Assembly (NCBI GenBank): GCA_016702415.1
Contig: JADJEA010000001.1
Span: forward strand, 1-64,000
DNA length: 64,000 nt
From: Nostocoides sp.
GTDB taxonomy: Bacteria > Actinomycetota > Actinomycetes > Actinomycetales > Dermatophilaceae
Direction: 5' to 3'
This document shows positions 35,020-44,393 of the stretch, piece by piece. The notes beneath the pieces were generated by a model. The model was not told the origin of the DNA. It saw nothing but the letters and a program-made list of their open reading frames with translations, and ran no database searches. Every line of letters starts with the position of its first letter. Position 1 is the first letter of the stretch. A program made the position numbers and the translations under genes.

Positions 35020-35778
35020 TCAGTCCCGGACGAAGTCGCGCACCAGATCCACGAACCGCGCGGCAAATGGCCGCCACGTATGCCGCAGTTCCTCCCGCGC
35101 GGCGTGGATGGCGGCGGAAGCCGCCTCGGCGGTCAGCCGCAGGGCCGGATCGGCAGCGGACGGCTTGTCCACCCACCACGAGTCGAACTGCTCGGGCGTG
35201 ACCTCGGGGTGGAACTGCACGCCATACGCCCAGGGCGCGAAGCGCACCGCCTGAGGGGTGCCGTCGGGCGCGGTAGCCAGCACGGTGACGCGGTCGGGAA
35301 GGCGCGTGATCACATCGCTATTCCATTGCACTGCAACCGAATTCGCACACTCAGCGAGCAGCGGGTCGGTCCGCCCAGCCTCGGTCACGGTCACCGGGAT
35401 CAGGCCGGTCGTCATACCCTCGGGGTTGCGGCCGACCGCTCCACCCAAGGCGACCGCGGCCAGTTGGTGGCCGAGGCAGACGCCGAGGAACGGCCGCCCA
35501 TCCGCGACGGTCCGCGCGATCAGGCGGCGGGTCGCCGGCAGCCAGGGATACTCCGCGTCGTCGTTCGCCCCCGCCTCCCCACCGAAGACCACGAGAGCGT
35601 CGGCGTCCCCGATGGTCGCCGGGATCGCGACATCCGCGTGGTCCCCCGCCACCCGTGGCGTATGCGCGTGCGCCTGGACCCGGCGCAACCGCACCCCACG
35701 CTCCTCCCACCACTGGCCGAGCCACGCGGGCGGGCATTCGTCCTCGTGCTCGACGGTCAGGAAGGTCAGCGGCTTCAC
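35020..35778 (-). CDS. Class I glutamine amidotransferase
   Basis: GuaA/GATase-1-type amidotransferase domain protein, 252 aa. The catalytic triad is visible: Cys in the nucleophile elbow GVCLGHQLAAVALGG, and His and Glu in GVQFHPEVTPEQFD. VVFGGEAGANDDAEYPWL lies near 80. Family members of this stand-alone type include gamma-glutamyl-hydrolase-like and GMP-synthase-like enzymes; the synthetase partner is not adjacent. GTG 35776-35778 overlaps the FHA-gene stop (GTGA), so it is the last gene of the long signalling operon. That links glutamine handling to a cluster whose sensor is a glutamate/glutamine-type binding protein. Confidence 0.85.
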   Translation of the reverse strand: MKPLTFLTVEHEDECPPAWLGQWWEERGVRLRRVQAHAHTPRVAGDHADVAIPATIGDADALVVFGGEAGANDDAEYPWLPATRRLIARTVADGRPFLGVCLGHQLAAVALGGAVGRNPEGMTTGLIPVTVTEAGRTDPLLAECANSVAVQWNSDVITRLPDRVTVLATAPDGTPQAVRFAPWAYGVQFHPEVTPEQFDSWWVDKPSAADPALRLTAEAASAAIHAAREELRHTWRPFAARFVDLVRDFVRD

Positions 35779-36785
35779 CCGACGGCGATCTCCTCGTCGG
35801 TGGCCCGCCGCACGACGATCCGGGTCCACGCTCCGACATAGATCCGGTTGTCGCCGACCTCCGTCTTGGGGCCGACCGGGATCGGGTCGTCCGGGAGGGG
35901 TCCGGACGCGGGGCCCACGTACGTGCCATTCGACGACTGCAGATCCTCGACGAACCACCGCGAGCCGTCCGTCGTCAGCTGCGCGTGCCGGCGGGAGACT
36001 CCGGGATCGGCGCTGCAGTCGATGTCGGGGACGATATTGCGGCTCGTCGAGACCCGCCCGATCAGTGCGCTCGCGATCCGCAGGGGGACAACGACCGGCA
36101 ATCCCGGGGAGGGGAGCGGGTCGGTGGCCTGTTGATCGGCATACCAGTCGGGGTCGATCCACACCTCCGCGACCCACTGGAACGGGATCCGAGGAGGTAT
36201 GCCGCTGCCTCCCCCCTCGTGCCCCGACGCGGCCGCCGCTGGGTCGGCCGCGCCGTGCTCCCCGCCCCCGCTCTGCCCGGCCGCACTCTCCCCCTCCGTC
36301 GCGACCTGACCCGACTCGCCCGCGCCCGCGCCCGCCGATGCGGACCCCGAGCCCTCGGCACCGCCCTGGCCCGATCCGCCCAGATCGAGCCCAGCCGCCG
36401 GTGCCGATGCCGCGACCCCCGCCGGTAAGGCGCCGGTGGTGAAGTCGTAGCCGCACGCTTCGCAGAAGAGGCTGTCGGGGGAGTTGGGGGTGGAGCAGTT
36501 GGGGCACTCCTTCGGCCCCGTCGACGCCGCTCCCCCCGGCGCGCCCGACGCGCCGCCACCCGCGGCGCCACCACCCGAGGCGAGACCGCCCGGGGAGGGG
36601 GCGGGCGGCATACCGCCACCGACAGGGGGCAGGTCCAGCGAGTTCACCCCGGCGGGGGTGGCCGCCGCGACCGATCCCGAACCCACCGAATCCGGCACGA
36701 CCGAGCCCTCCGGGATCGGGGTGCCGCAGACGTCGCAATAGTCCGAAGCCTGCGAGGTATGCCCGTTCGGGCACCGGGCGCTCAC
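35775..36785 (-). CDS. FHA-domain protein with two zinc ribbons
   Basis: Phosphothreonine-binding FHA protein, 336 aa. N-terminal ribbon 1 uses C5, C17 and C20, with H9 a possible ligand (CPNGHTSQASDYCDVCG). Ribbon 2 uses C94, C97, C108 and C111 (CPNCSTPN...FCEACG). A long Gly/Ala/Ser linker follows, then the FHA domain (about 230-325) with SRRHAQL and SSNGTYVG, the phosphate-contact motifs. In mycobacteria and corynebacteria, FHA proteins GarA/OdhI are the PknG substrates; this gene sits in a pknG cluster and is a natural candidate for the same role, though it lacks an obvious TET-type N-terminal motif. GTG start 36783-36785 overlaps the VWA stop. Confidence 0.88.
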   Translation of the reverse strand: MSARCPNGHTSQASDYCDVCGTPIPEGSVVPDSVGSGSVAAATPAGVNSLDLPPVGGGMPPAPSPGGLASGGGAAGGGASGAPGGAASTGPKECPNCSTPNSPDSLFCEACGYDFTTGALPAGVAASAPAAGLDLGGSGQGGAEGSGSASAGAGAGESGQVATEGESAAGQSGGGEHGAADPAAAASGHEGGGSGIPPRIPFQWVAEVWIDPDWYADQQATDPLPSPGLPVVVPLRIASALIGRVSTSRNIVPDIDCSADPGVSRRHAQLTTDGSRWFVEDLQSSNGTYVGPASGPLPDDPIPVGPKTEVGDNRIYVGAWTRIVVRRATDEEIAVG

Positions 36786-38059
36786 TTGCGCACCCGGGTC
36801 GTCTTGGTCGATGCGGTGTCCAGGGCCATCTCGTCCAGCTTCTCCACCTGCTTCTTGAGCCGGACGGTGCCGGTCTCGGGGTTCTCGATGTCGACGACCT
36901 TCTTCAACCGCGACGTCATCTCGTCGTTGCCGGCCTCATTGGCCAATTGGACCGCGCGACCGAGCTTGGAGGTCGCCTCGTCGTCGCGGCCCGCGGCCTT
37001 GGCGGCCAAGCCATCCTGGATCGCGGCGGCGAGTTCGGCCTGGCCGGTGTACTGCGCGACCTGCGGGTTGATCCGGGCCGTCAAGGCGTCGTCGTTGGAC
37101 CACTTCGCCTTGACCAGGGCCTGGGCCTTGACCTCGTCACCGATGGCCAACTGGACCCGGGCGGCGAGCTGCTCCTGGCCGACGCTCTTGGCCGGCAGCC
37201 GGACGGCGACGTGGTAGTCGCGGTCCTCGTCCGACCAGGCACCCGTGGGATAGCCCCCGGTGAGCGGGTTGACCTCGCGGCGCCGGGTCGTCAGATCCTC
37301 CAGGGTCGGCGAGACCTGCTTGACGAAAAGCACCTGCGCGCCCTGCGGCGCCCACACCCGCAACTCGGCGTTGGCGACCCCCCGCGACATCGAGGCCCGC
37401 ATCAGCGTCTCGAACTCCTGGGCCATCTGCTCCGGCCGGGGGATGAGGTCGACCGTCCCGAGGAGCGCGGAGGCGATCCGGCGGACTTCGTCGACCTGCC
37501 ACCGGTCGCCCACACCACGGCAATCGGCCTGGAAGACGCCCACACAGGAGTTGATCGCCCAAGTCAGCTGGTCGGGGGTCTCGTGCTCGTTGGCCCCGTC
37601 GGTCAGGAGGATGGCGTGCCGGCGCAGGCTCGGCGGGGCCGTCTCGAAGACCTGCCGCGCCGCGAGCAACCACTGCCCCATCGCCGTCCCGCCGTCCGCG
37701 CGGAAACCGCGCACGGCATGCATCGCGGCGGCCCGGTTCTGGGGGTTCATGACGGCGAGCCCAGGCACGGGCGATTGCGGATACACCTGCCACGCAAGGT
37801 GATTGCCGGCGATGACGGCAAACAAGGTGCCGTCCGTGATCTCCTGGAGCGCCGCCGTCGCCGCCAGGCTGCCTTGCTCGATCCCGCGCACCCCCATCGA
37901 GCCCGAGGTGTCGACGATGATGACCTCGACTCCCCCCGGACCGCTTTGTGCGGTCGCCCCGGATGCGCCGGTCGCGGTGACCCGCACGATGGCGTGGACG
38001 TCGGTGGCCCCATCGGCCAGGAACTCGTTCTGGAAGGCCTCGGCCACGAAGTCAGCCAT
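36782..38059 (-). CDS. VWA-domain protein (TerY-like context)
   Basis: Von Willebrand factor A domain (about 40-225) with a MIDAS metal site: DTSGSM in VEVIIVDTSGSM, the Thr in GGTAMGQWLL, and LLTDGANEHETPDQL. A beta-rich segment (LRVWAPQGAQVLFVKQVSPT) and a helical tail (QYTGQAELAAAIQDGLAA, LGRAVQLANEAGND) follow. It is 425 aa from ATG 38059; ATG 38068 is the alternative. It overlaps the PP2C gene by 8 nt. VWA, PP2C phosphatase and kinase encoded together is the TerY-P triad described for Ter stress systems. The target is unknown. Confidence 0.88.
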   Translation of the reverse strand: MADFVAEAFQNEFLADGATDVHAIVRVTATGASGATAQSGPGGVEVIIVDTSGSMGVRGIEQGSLAATAALQEITDGTLFAVIAGNHLAWQVYPQSPVPGLAVMNPQNRAAAMHAVRGFRADGGTAMGQWLLAARQVFETAPPSLRRHAILLTDGANEHETPDQLTWAINSCVGVFQADCRGVGDRWQVDEVRRIASALLGTVDLIPRPEQMAQEFETLMRASMSRGVANAELRVWAPQGAQVLFVKQVSPTLEDLTTRRREVNPLTGGYPTGAWSDEDRDYHVAVRLPAKSVGQEQLAARVQLAIGDEVKAQALVKAKWSNDDALTARINPQVAQYTGQAELAAAIQDGLAAKAAGRDDEATSKLGRAVQLANEAGNDEMTSRLKKVVDIENPETGTVRLKKQVEKLDEMALDTASTKTTRVRK

Positions 38060-39633
38060 GGGCGCCATCCCCTTCTGTCGGTGCTGCCTGCTCCACCCGC
38101 GCGAGCGCGACGGTGATGTTGTCTGCTCCCCCCGCATTATTGGCGAAATCCACCAGGGCCCTCGCCAACTCCGTCGGGGTTCCCGCACGTCCCTCGCCCG
38201 TCAACCGGGCCAGCAGCGCCTGCAGGTCGCTCGCCTCGGAACAGTAGTTCCACAGGCCGTCACTGCACAGCATGAGCCACCCGGCGCGGTCCAGCGCAAC
38301 CTCGGTCGTATGCGGTGTGAGGTCGTCGGGCGCATCGATCCCGAGCCAGCGGGTGATCGAGTGCGCCATGGGCCCGGTCTCGGCCTCCTTGCGCTCGACA
38401 CCGGAGGCGATGCGGTCGGCGGCATACGAATCGTCGCGACTGAGCTGCCGGGCACCGTCCCCGCTGTCGGGGAGCCAATAGATCCGGCTGTCCCCGACAT
38501 TGCCGACGACGGCGGTCCCGCCGGTGACGACAGCGCCGGTGAAGGTACACGACGGCGGGGTCGGGTCGGCCCGGTCGGTGACGGTGGCGATGACCGCCGC
38601 GTTGGCCGCCTGGACGGCTTCGTTCAGACGGCGGACGGCCGCCGCTCGGATCGCCTCGGGTGTCCCCACCCCGGTCGCGAGCGGCTGGTCCAAGACGGTG
38701 CGCGCCGCCCGCGCGCCGGCGAGGCTGGCGATATGGGAGTCGGTCGTGTTGGAGACGCCGTCACAGACGACGAGCACGGCCCGGGTCCCGAGGGCCGGTT
38801 CCGCGGCGAGGGCCACCGCGTCCTCATTGCGCGTATGCCGCCGCCCGATGTCGCTGACCCCGCCCACCCAGGTGGCCGGGGACTCCTCGATGTGGTCACG
38901 CGGGTCGGGTTCTTTGGCGCCGCAGTGGTCGCAGTACCCGTCGAGGAAATGACCTTGCCCGCACGCCGGACATGTCGGCGCGGAGGGTGCCTGCTCGTAT
39001 GCACTGCGCGCTCCCGGCACGACGCCGGTCCAGCCGATGTCGAGCGGTGACTCCTCGCCGGCGACCGGCGGTGTGGGAGTGACCGTCTGGGGCGGTGTCG
39101 GCAGGTCGGCCCGGTCGACATTGCCCTGGCTGACCGGCGCGGGGCCGCCGGGGCCCGGGCCCACGCCGGGCTCCCGCTCGGGTTGGGGTGGCGCGGGCGG
39201 TGGTGGCGTCAGGCTGGTCGGATCGCCGGTCACGGGCCCCTGCTGGTCGGCGTGGCTCGGTTGCGACTCCGAGCCTGGTGCCAGCGCAGGGGCCGAGGGC
39301 GCGGGCGGGGGCGACGCTTGGGGCGAGGGCGCGGGCGGGGGCGACGCTGGGGCCGGGGCCGGAGCGGCTCCCGACGCCGCGGCCGCCGGGGAACCCAGTG
39401 CACCGTCCGAAGACTCAGCGACCGGGACTGACACCGCCTGCGATGACGTGGCGGGGTCCGCGGCGGGTGACGGCGCGAGGTCCGCGGCGGGTGGCGGGGC
39501 GGGGGTGGAAGCGGGGGTGGAAGCGGGGGGGGGGGGCGGGCGGCATACCCCCGAGGTCGTGACCACACGCCTCACAGAACGCGGAGCCGGCGGGGTTGGC
39601 CGCGCCGCAGGCGGGGCAGAGAAGGTCGCTCAT
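38052..39633 (-). pseudogene. PP2C Ser/Thr phosphatase with zinc ribbons, frame broken at G12 tract
   Basis: ATG 39631-39633 opens a zinc ribbon (C6, C9, C20, C23: CPACGAAN...FCEACG). The frame then breaks at a run of 12 G (39525-39536) and resumes in a Pro/Ala-rich linker. A second ribbon (CPACGQGHFLDGYCDHCG) precedes the PP2C domain. Metal and catalytic motifs are present: ISDIGRRHTRNEDA-type (VSDIGRRHTRNED), VVCDGVSN, VVGNVGDSRIYW, LMLCSDGLWNY and GGADNITVALARVE. The domain itself is intact. Loss or gain of one or two G residues would restore about 520 codons. It could be phase variation or a sequencing error. In context it opposes the PknG-type kinase one gene upstream. Confidence 0.8.
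39525..39536. repeat. G12 homopolymer inside the PP2C gene
   Basis: Twelve consecutive G on the plus strand (C in the coding sense) lie exactly where the zinc-ribbon frame and the phosphatase frame part. This is the type of tract that causes slippage, in cells and in sequencing. Confidence 0.9.
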
Positions 39634-39673
39634 CGCCAACCCGCCCGGGTGTGGGCGCAGTGGTGGGGGCGGC

Positions 39674-42157
39674 TCATACCAGGCTCCAGGGACGGATGCC
39701 GTTCGCCTCGTCGACCAGACGAAGGCGCTCGAGCGGGTTGTCGGTGGCGGCGGCGAGTTGGCGAAGGGCGGATTCGAGGCCGGCCTTCATCCCGTCGGGC
39801 GTGGCGGGGTAGGCACCGACCTTTTCTCCGGGCGCACCCGCCTTCTTGGTCACGCGGGCGAGCGCCGCGCGGTAGGCGTCGACGGTGATCTCGGCGCGTC
39901 GCCGCGGACTGAATCCGGCCGTGCCGACGGTGTCGAGGCTCGCCGACAGATCGCCGAGCCCGCGGGGCTGGGCCACGAGGGCTTCGGCCCAGTGCTGGCG
40001 GGCGAGGGGGTAGGCGCTGGAGCCGGGTGGCACCAGCGTCAACGCCTGCTGGACCCCGTCGAGGTCGTTCCGGGCGCCGCGCAGCCGCGAGAGTCCGAAG
40101 GCCGCCTGGGGAACGTATGCCGCGTCCGTCCGCGCGCACACGGCATACATCTGCTCGGCAATATCGGGGTTCCCGGACAGTTCGCAGGCAAGGGCGAGCC
40201 CGAGCTTGGGAGCGAGTTCGCCGGGGACCTGACCATAGACCGCGTTGAACGAACTCTGCGCCGACGCCGGATCATTGCGTGCGAGCGCACCGAGTGCGGA
40301 CATCCAGACCGCCCGCCACTCCCAGGGATCGTCGGCGAGGAGCTGGCCGACGACCTGGTCGAGCAACTGCCAGGACTGGGATTCCAACGCCGCCCGGGCC
40401 TGCGCGAGCCGGACCTCCGCGGAAAAGCCCGGGGCCCGGTCGAGGGCTTGGAGTCGTTCGGCGGCACCGAGGGAGGCGATCGTCTGCAGCCAGCCCGCGT
40501 GCGGGTCACCGGTGTCGTGGCGCAGTGCGGGCAGATCCTCCCAGGTCATCTGCACATCGCCCGCAGGCGGCGGTTCGAAGAGAAGGGACGCGGCCGACAT
40601 CTGGGCGGCCCCCGTCTTGCGGTCCTGGGCGACGACTTCCCGCAAGACCCCGAGCATCTGGACGCGCATCTCGTCCGCCGAGACGAAACGGTCGTCCGGG
40701 GACGGCGCACAGGCCTTCAGGAGCAGGCGGTAGAAGGAGTCGTAGCGGCGGAAGATCTCGACCTGCTCCGGCGGGGGGAGGGACTTGACATAGGTCGTCT
40801 GGTAGCCGCGGAACTCCATGGTGAGCACCACCAGCGTCCGGCCGATCGTGTAGATGTCGGACGCCACGGTGCACCCCTGCTCCGCCACTTCCGGCGCCTG
40901 ATAGCCGACGGTGCCGAAGATCGCCGAATCCTGGTCGTCGATCCGGCGCACCCCACCGAGGTCGATCAAGCGGACCTCGTCGCCGATCTGGATGACATTG
41001 TCGGGTTTGAAGTCGCAATAGACCAGACCGAGATCGTGGAGATATTGGAAGGCCGGGAGGATCTCGATGATATAAGCCAGCGCCTGGTCGACGGGGATCG
41101 GATCGTATTTGCCGGCGACCTTCATCCGCTGCTTGAGCAGGGATTTCAGCGAGGTGCCGCCGACATATTCCATGACGATATAGCCGGAACCCTCGTGCGA
41201 GACGAAGTTGTAGATCTCGACAATATTGGGGTGGCTGACCTGCGCGAGGAAGCGCTGCTCGGCCAATGCGGCCGCCAAGGCATCGGGGTCGCCGGAATTG
41301 AGCAAGCCCTTCAGGACGACCCATCGGTTGGAGACATTGCGGTCACGGGCGAGATAGATCCAGCCGAGGCCGCCGTGGGCAAGACAGCCGGCGACCTCGT
41401 ACTGACCGGCGACCAGATCGCCCGGCTTCAGCTTTGGCGAGAAGTCGAAGGGGGTGCGGCAGTTGGCGCAGAAGCCCGCCGTGCGGCCCGGCTTGCCGTC
41501 GCGGCTGCGGCCCACCGGATCGCCGCACGTGGGGCAAAAGCGCTTGTCCTCGGGGACGAGGGGGTCGCGCAGCACCGCGGTGGCCGCGTCGATCTCCGCG
41601 ACCGGGGGCACCGAGGTCAACCCGGCGCCGATCCGCGCGGTCCGCATCCGCCGCGACTCACTGGAGACCCGACGCGTCGAGATCGTGCCGCCACTCTTGG
41701 CCCGCGCCGACCCCAGCGCGGTGGCCTCAAGCCGGCTCGAGACCCGCGACACCGCCGAGGCCTCCCCCGCCATCGGGGTCTCGGCTGCGGCCGGGCCGCC
41801 TTCGGGTGTCCCGCAGACATCGCAGTACCCGTCGACGATCGTTCCGGAGCAGCCCGGCTGCCGGCAGGGCGAGCCACCGACCCCGATCGGTCCCGCGCCG
41901 CCCGGGCTGGCCGGTGCTGGGCTAGCCGGTGTCGGGCTGGCCGGTGTCGGGCTGGCCGGTGCCGGCCGAGCCGGTGCCGGGCGAGCGGGCGACGGTCGAG
42001 GAGGTACCGCAGGAGTGGGCGCCGAGGAGGTGGCGGGGGGAGCGGACGGGGAGGCGGGCGCTTGGGTGGGGGCGCCCGGCATACCGCAGACATCGCAGTA
42101 GCCGTCGACGATCGTCCCGGAACACCCGGGCTGCTGGCACGCGGTGGGATCGCTCAT
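39674..42157 (-). CDS. pknG: PknG-type Ser/Thr protein kinase with zinc ribbons and TPR
   Basis: Soluble kinase, 827 aa. Two copies of a ribbon, PGCSGTIVDGYCDVCG, use C7/C12/C21/C24 and C98/C103/C112/C115, separated by a Pro/Ala linker. A rubredoxin-like motif follows (C208, C211, C230, C233). The kinase domain (about 250-520) has Lys283 (VVLKGL), the catalytic loop YCDFKPDN (D382, K384, N387) and LIDLGG in place of DFG (D399). The tail (about 560-827) is helical and TPR-like. The rubredoxin-kinase-TPR order is that of mycobacterial PknG, which senses amino acids through GlnH and GlnX and phosphorylates an FHA protein. The N-terminal ribbons are additional to mycobacterial PknG. Confidence 0.93.
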   Translation of the reverse strand: MSDPTACQQPGCSGTIVDGYCDVCGMPGAPTQAPASPSAPPATSSAPTPAVPPRPSPARPAPARPAPASPTPASPTPASPAPASPGGAGPIGVGGSPCRQPGCSGTIVDGYCDVCGTPEGGPAAAETPMAGEASAVSRVSSRLEATALGSARAKSGGTISTRRVSSESRRMRTARIGAGLTSVPPVAEIDAATAVLRDPLVPEDKRFCPTCGDPVGRSRDGKPGRTAGFCANCRTPFDFSPKLKPGDLVAGQYEVAGCLAHGGLGWIYLARDRNVSNRWVVLKGLLNSGDPDALAAALAEQRFLAQVSHPNIVEIYNFVSHEGSGYIVMEYVGGTSLKSLLKQRMKVAGKYDPIPVDQALAYIIEILPAFQYLHDLGLVYCDFKPDNVIQIGDEVRLIDLGGVRRIDDQDSAIFGTVGYQAPEVAEQGCTVASDIYTIGRTLVVLTMEFRGYQTTYVKSLPPPEQVEIFRRYDSFYRLLLKACAPSPDDRFVSADEMRVQMLGVLREVVAQDRKTGAAQMSAASLLFEPPPAGDVQMTWEDLPALRHDTGDPHAGWLQTIASLGAAERLQALDRAPGFSAEVRLAQARAALESQSWQLLDQVVGQLLADDPWEWRAVWMSALGALARNDPASAQSSFNAVYGQVPGELAPKLGLALACELSGNPDIAEQMYAVCARTDAAYVPQAAFGLSRLRGARNDLDGVQQALTLVPPGSSAYPLARQHWAEALVAQPRGLGDLSASLDTVGTAGFSPRRRAEITVDAYRAALARVTKKAGAPGEKVGAYPATPDGMKAGLESALRQLAAATDNPLERLRLVDEANGIRPWSLV

Positions 42158-42158
42158 G

Positions 42159-43367
42159 TCAGAGGGCCTTTCGGGTCACGGCGTGGAGATAGCTCTGGTA
42201 TGCCGCCATCAGCGCCCGCGCGCGCACCAGCGGGGTCGGTTTCGCGGCGAGGGTCGACTCGAGCTGGGCCTTGAGGGGGGCGAGGTCGGCGCGTTCGTCG
42301 GCGGTGATATCGGCGGAGGCGCGGGCCTGGGCGTCGAGGGCACCGAGCAGACCGACGAGTTCATCGCGCTCGGTGAGCGCACGGGCATACGTCTCGTGGG
42401 CCTGGTCGAGGGCGCGGCCGACCAGGGCGAGCCGTTGGAGGAGCGCATCCACGGCGGCGGGGTCCTCGGGCACTGAGCCGAGGGCCCGGACGTCGGGGAC
42501 GGCCAGCCGTGGCGCCGGGGTCACCAGCTCCAGGCACTGGGTCTGCATCGCGCGGATCGCGTCCCCGCGAGCGGCGAGTTCGGTCATCAACCGGCGCGCC
42601 GTCGCCGCGTCGCGCTCGTCGTCGTGCCGCCGGGACGCGGCGACGATGAGGTCACGCTCCTTGCCCGCGACGTCGATCTCCAGCGGCCCGAGGTAGCCCC
42701 CCACGTCCCCACCGCGCTTGGCGCGCTCGGTGACATCGAAGAGCCGCTGCTCGAAGCCGACGAGGTCGCGCGCCGCCCCGTCGCGGGCCGCTCCCGCGGG
42801 CGCCAGCGTGATCTGGTCGCGGATTCGCTCGATGCCCTCACGGATCGCCTTGACCCGGATGCCGATGTCGAGGCTGCTGGGTTCGAGGGCGAGCCGCGCC
42901 CGCAGCGACGACGTCATCGCGTCGGAGAGCCGGCAGGCCTCGGGCAACGAGACGGCGAGGGCCCCCTCGGCGGCGGAGGGAGTCCGCGAGCGGGCGGCAT
43001 CCCGGCCGGCGCCGGGGGTGACGTCGAGCCGACCCCAGATCAGCGTCGACAACTGCTCCGCTTGGACCGCGCCGACCCGCCCGGAGTCGAAGGTCACCCG
43101 CAACAACTCGTACCGGTCGGAGATGGCCTTCCACAGCGCCATCGAGACCGTCATGTCGTGGGTGAGGGCGTCGCGGTCGGTCTGGTTCGGGGCGTTCAGG
43201 GCGGCCTGATCGATCGCGTCGAGCTGCTTGCGGCGGTCGTCGATCCACAGACCGAGGTCGGTCAGATAGCGCAGCGCCTCGGCGGCCGTGACGGGCACGC
43301 CGAGCCGTCCGGGTGCGCGCGGGGCACCCCCGGAGGGACCGGTCGTCAGGCCGAGGTCGAGGCTCAT
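42159..43367 (-). CDS. Coiled-coil protein of unknown function in pknG operon
   Basis: A 402-residue, almost wholly helical, charged protein, with long heptad-like stretches (YLTDLGLWIDDRRKQLDAID, KAIREGIERIRDQITLAPAG, LMTELAARGDAIRAMQTQC, LTERDELVGLLGALDAQAR). No signal peptide, membrane span or catalytic motif. ATG 43365-43367; its stop is one base away from the pknG start, so translation is coupled. The position between glnH and pknG suggests a structural adaptor for the kinase complex. That is inference, and I do not recognise a family. Confidence 0.7.
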   Translation of the reverse strand: MSLDLGLTTGPSGGAPRAPGRLGVPVTAAEALRYLTDLGLWIDDRRKQLDAIDQAALNAPNQTDRDALTHDMTVSMALWKAISDRYELLRVTFDSGRVGAVQAEQLSTLIWGRLDVTPGAGRDAARSRTPSAAEGALAVSLPEACRLSDAMTSSLRARLALEPSSLDIGIRVKAIREGIERIRDQITLAPAGAARDGAARDLVGFEQRLFDVTERAKRGGDVGGYLGPLEIDVAGKERDLIVAASRRHDDERDAATARRLMTELAARGDAIRAMQTQCLELVTPAPRLAVPDVRALGSVPEDPAAVDALLQRLALVGRALDQAHETYARALTERDELVGLLGALDAQARASADITADERADLAPLKAQLESTLAAKPTPLVRARALMAAYQSYLHAVTRKAL

Positions 43368-43415
43368 GGTCGCGCCATTCCGTATACCGATGCTGTCCGT
43401 ATGCCGATTCCCGCC

Positions 43416-44393
43416 TCAGCCGCGGCCGTAGTTGGCGACGGGCGGGTTGGGGGCCTTCCCGAGCCTGGGGGCCAGCCACCGGTTGTAGATCTGCTTCCAC
43501 TCCCCATCGCTCTCGACCTGCGCGAGAACGGCATTGACATAGCGGACGAAATAGACATTGTCGCCGTTGACGCCCAGGCCATAGGGCTCGTCGGTGATGG
43601 CGGGGGCGTCGGTGACCACGGCATACGGATCCTGCGCGGCGAGCCCGGCGAGGACGGTGTCGTCGCCGGTGATCGCGTCGGCCTGGCCCTGCTGGAATTT
43701 CACCAGACACCCGGTGTGGTTCTCGGCCGTGACGACGGTGACTCCGCTGATCGACTGGAGCTTGGCCAGGCTCGTCGTCTTGGTCGGCGCGCAGACGCGC
43801 TGGCCCTTGAGATCCTCGAGAGTCTTGGCGGTCGAGCCGCGGGCGACGAGGACCTTCTGACCGGCGTGGTAGTACTCGCTGGAGAAGGCGATCTGCTGCC
43901 AGCGGTCGCACGTCATCGTCATATTGCGGGCGACCAGGTCGACGGCGCCCTTCTGCAGCAACGGGATTCGGTCGGCCGCGGAGATGACCCGCCAGGTGAT
44001 CTTGGTGTCGTCTCCGAAGAGCCGCTTGGCGACGGCCTTGGCGACATCGATATCGAAGCCCTCGAGAGTGTTGGTCAGCGGATCGCGCGCCCCGAGGAGA
44101 TAGGTGTCGGCCGAGACACCGACGATGAGTCGGCCACGATCGAGGATCGTGCGCATCCCCGCGTCGGTGATGGACGCGCTCGCCGGGATGCTCGTGAGCG
44201 GCTGATAGGTCTGCGTCGCGGTCGCCGGGTCACAGGTGGACGGCGTGGCCGACGAGGAGGTCGCGCTCGAGGAGGGGGGCGTCGGGAGGGGAGTGTCGGC
44301 ATACCGACCGCCGGCGCAGCCGCCCAAGGACAGGGTGGTCAGGGACACCGTGGCCAGCACCGCGAGGGCGGTGTGGCGGTGGTGACGCGTCAT
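43416..44393 (-). CDS. glnH: Glutamate/amino-acid-binding lipoprotein GlnH
   Basis: Periplasmic-binding-protein-type lipoprotein, 325 aa. It has a signal peptide with lipobox LSLGGC (Cys26), a Ser/Thr-rich tether, and a type-3 solute-binding domain: GRLIVGVSADTYLLGARDP, LEGFDIDVAKAVAKRLFG, DLVARNMTMTCDRWQQIAFS, GQADAITGDDTVL. No ABC permease or ATPase gene accompanies it; glnX and pknG do. This matches the mycobacterial arrangement in which GlnH reports extracellular Asp/Glu to GlnX and PknG. The start ATG overlaps the glnX stop by 4 nt. Confidence 0.92.
   Translation of the reverse strand: MTRHHRHTALAVLATVSLTTLSLGGCAGGRYADTPLPTPPSSSATSSSATPSTCDPATATQTYQPLTSIPASASITDAGMRTILDRGRLIVGVSADTYLLGARDPLTNTLEGFDIDVAKAVAKRLFGDDTKITWRVISAADRIPLLQKGAVDLVARNMTMTCDRWQQIAFSSEYYHAGQKVLVARGSTAKTLEDLKGQRVCAPTKTTSLAKLQSISGVTVVTAENHTGCLVKFQQGQADAITGDDTVLAGLAAQDPYAVVTDAPAITDEPYGLGVNGDNVYFVRYVNAVLAQVESDGEWKQIYNRWLAPRLGKAPNPPVANYGRG

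Noticed and set aside
39596..42274. 892-codon plus-strand frame over the pknG gene
   Set aside because: Antisense shadow of a clear kinase gene with no conserved motif.
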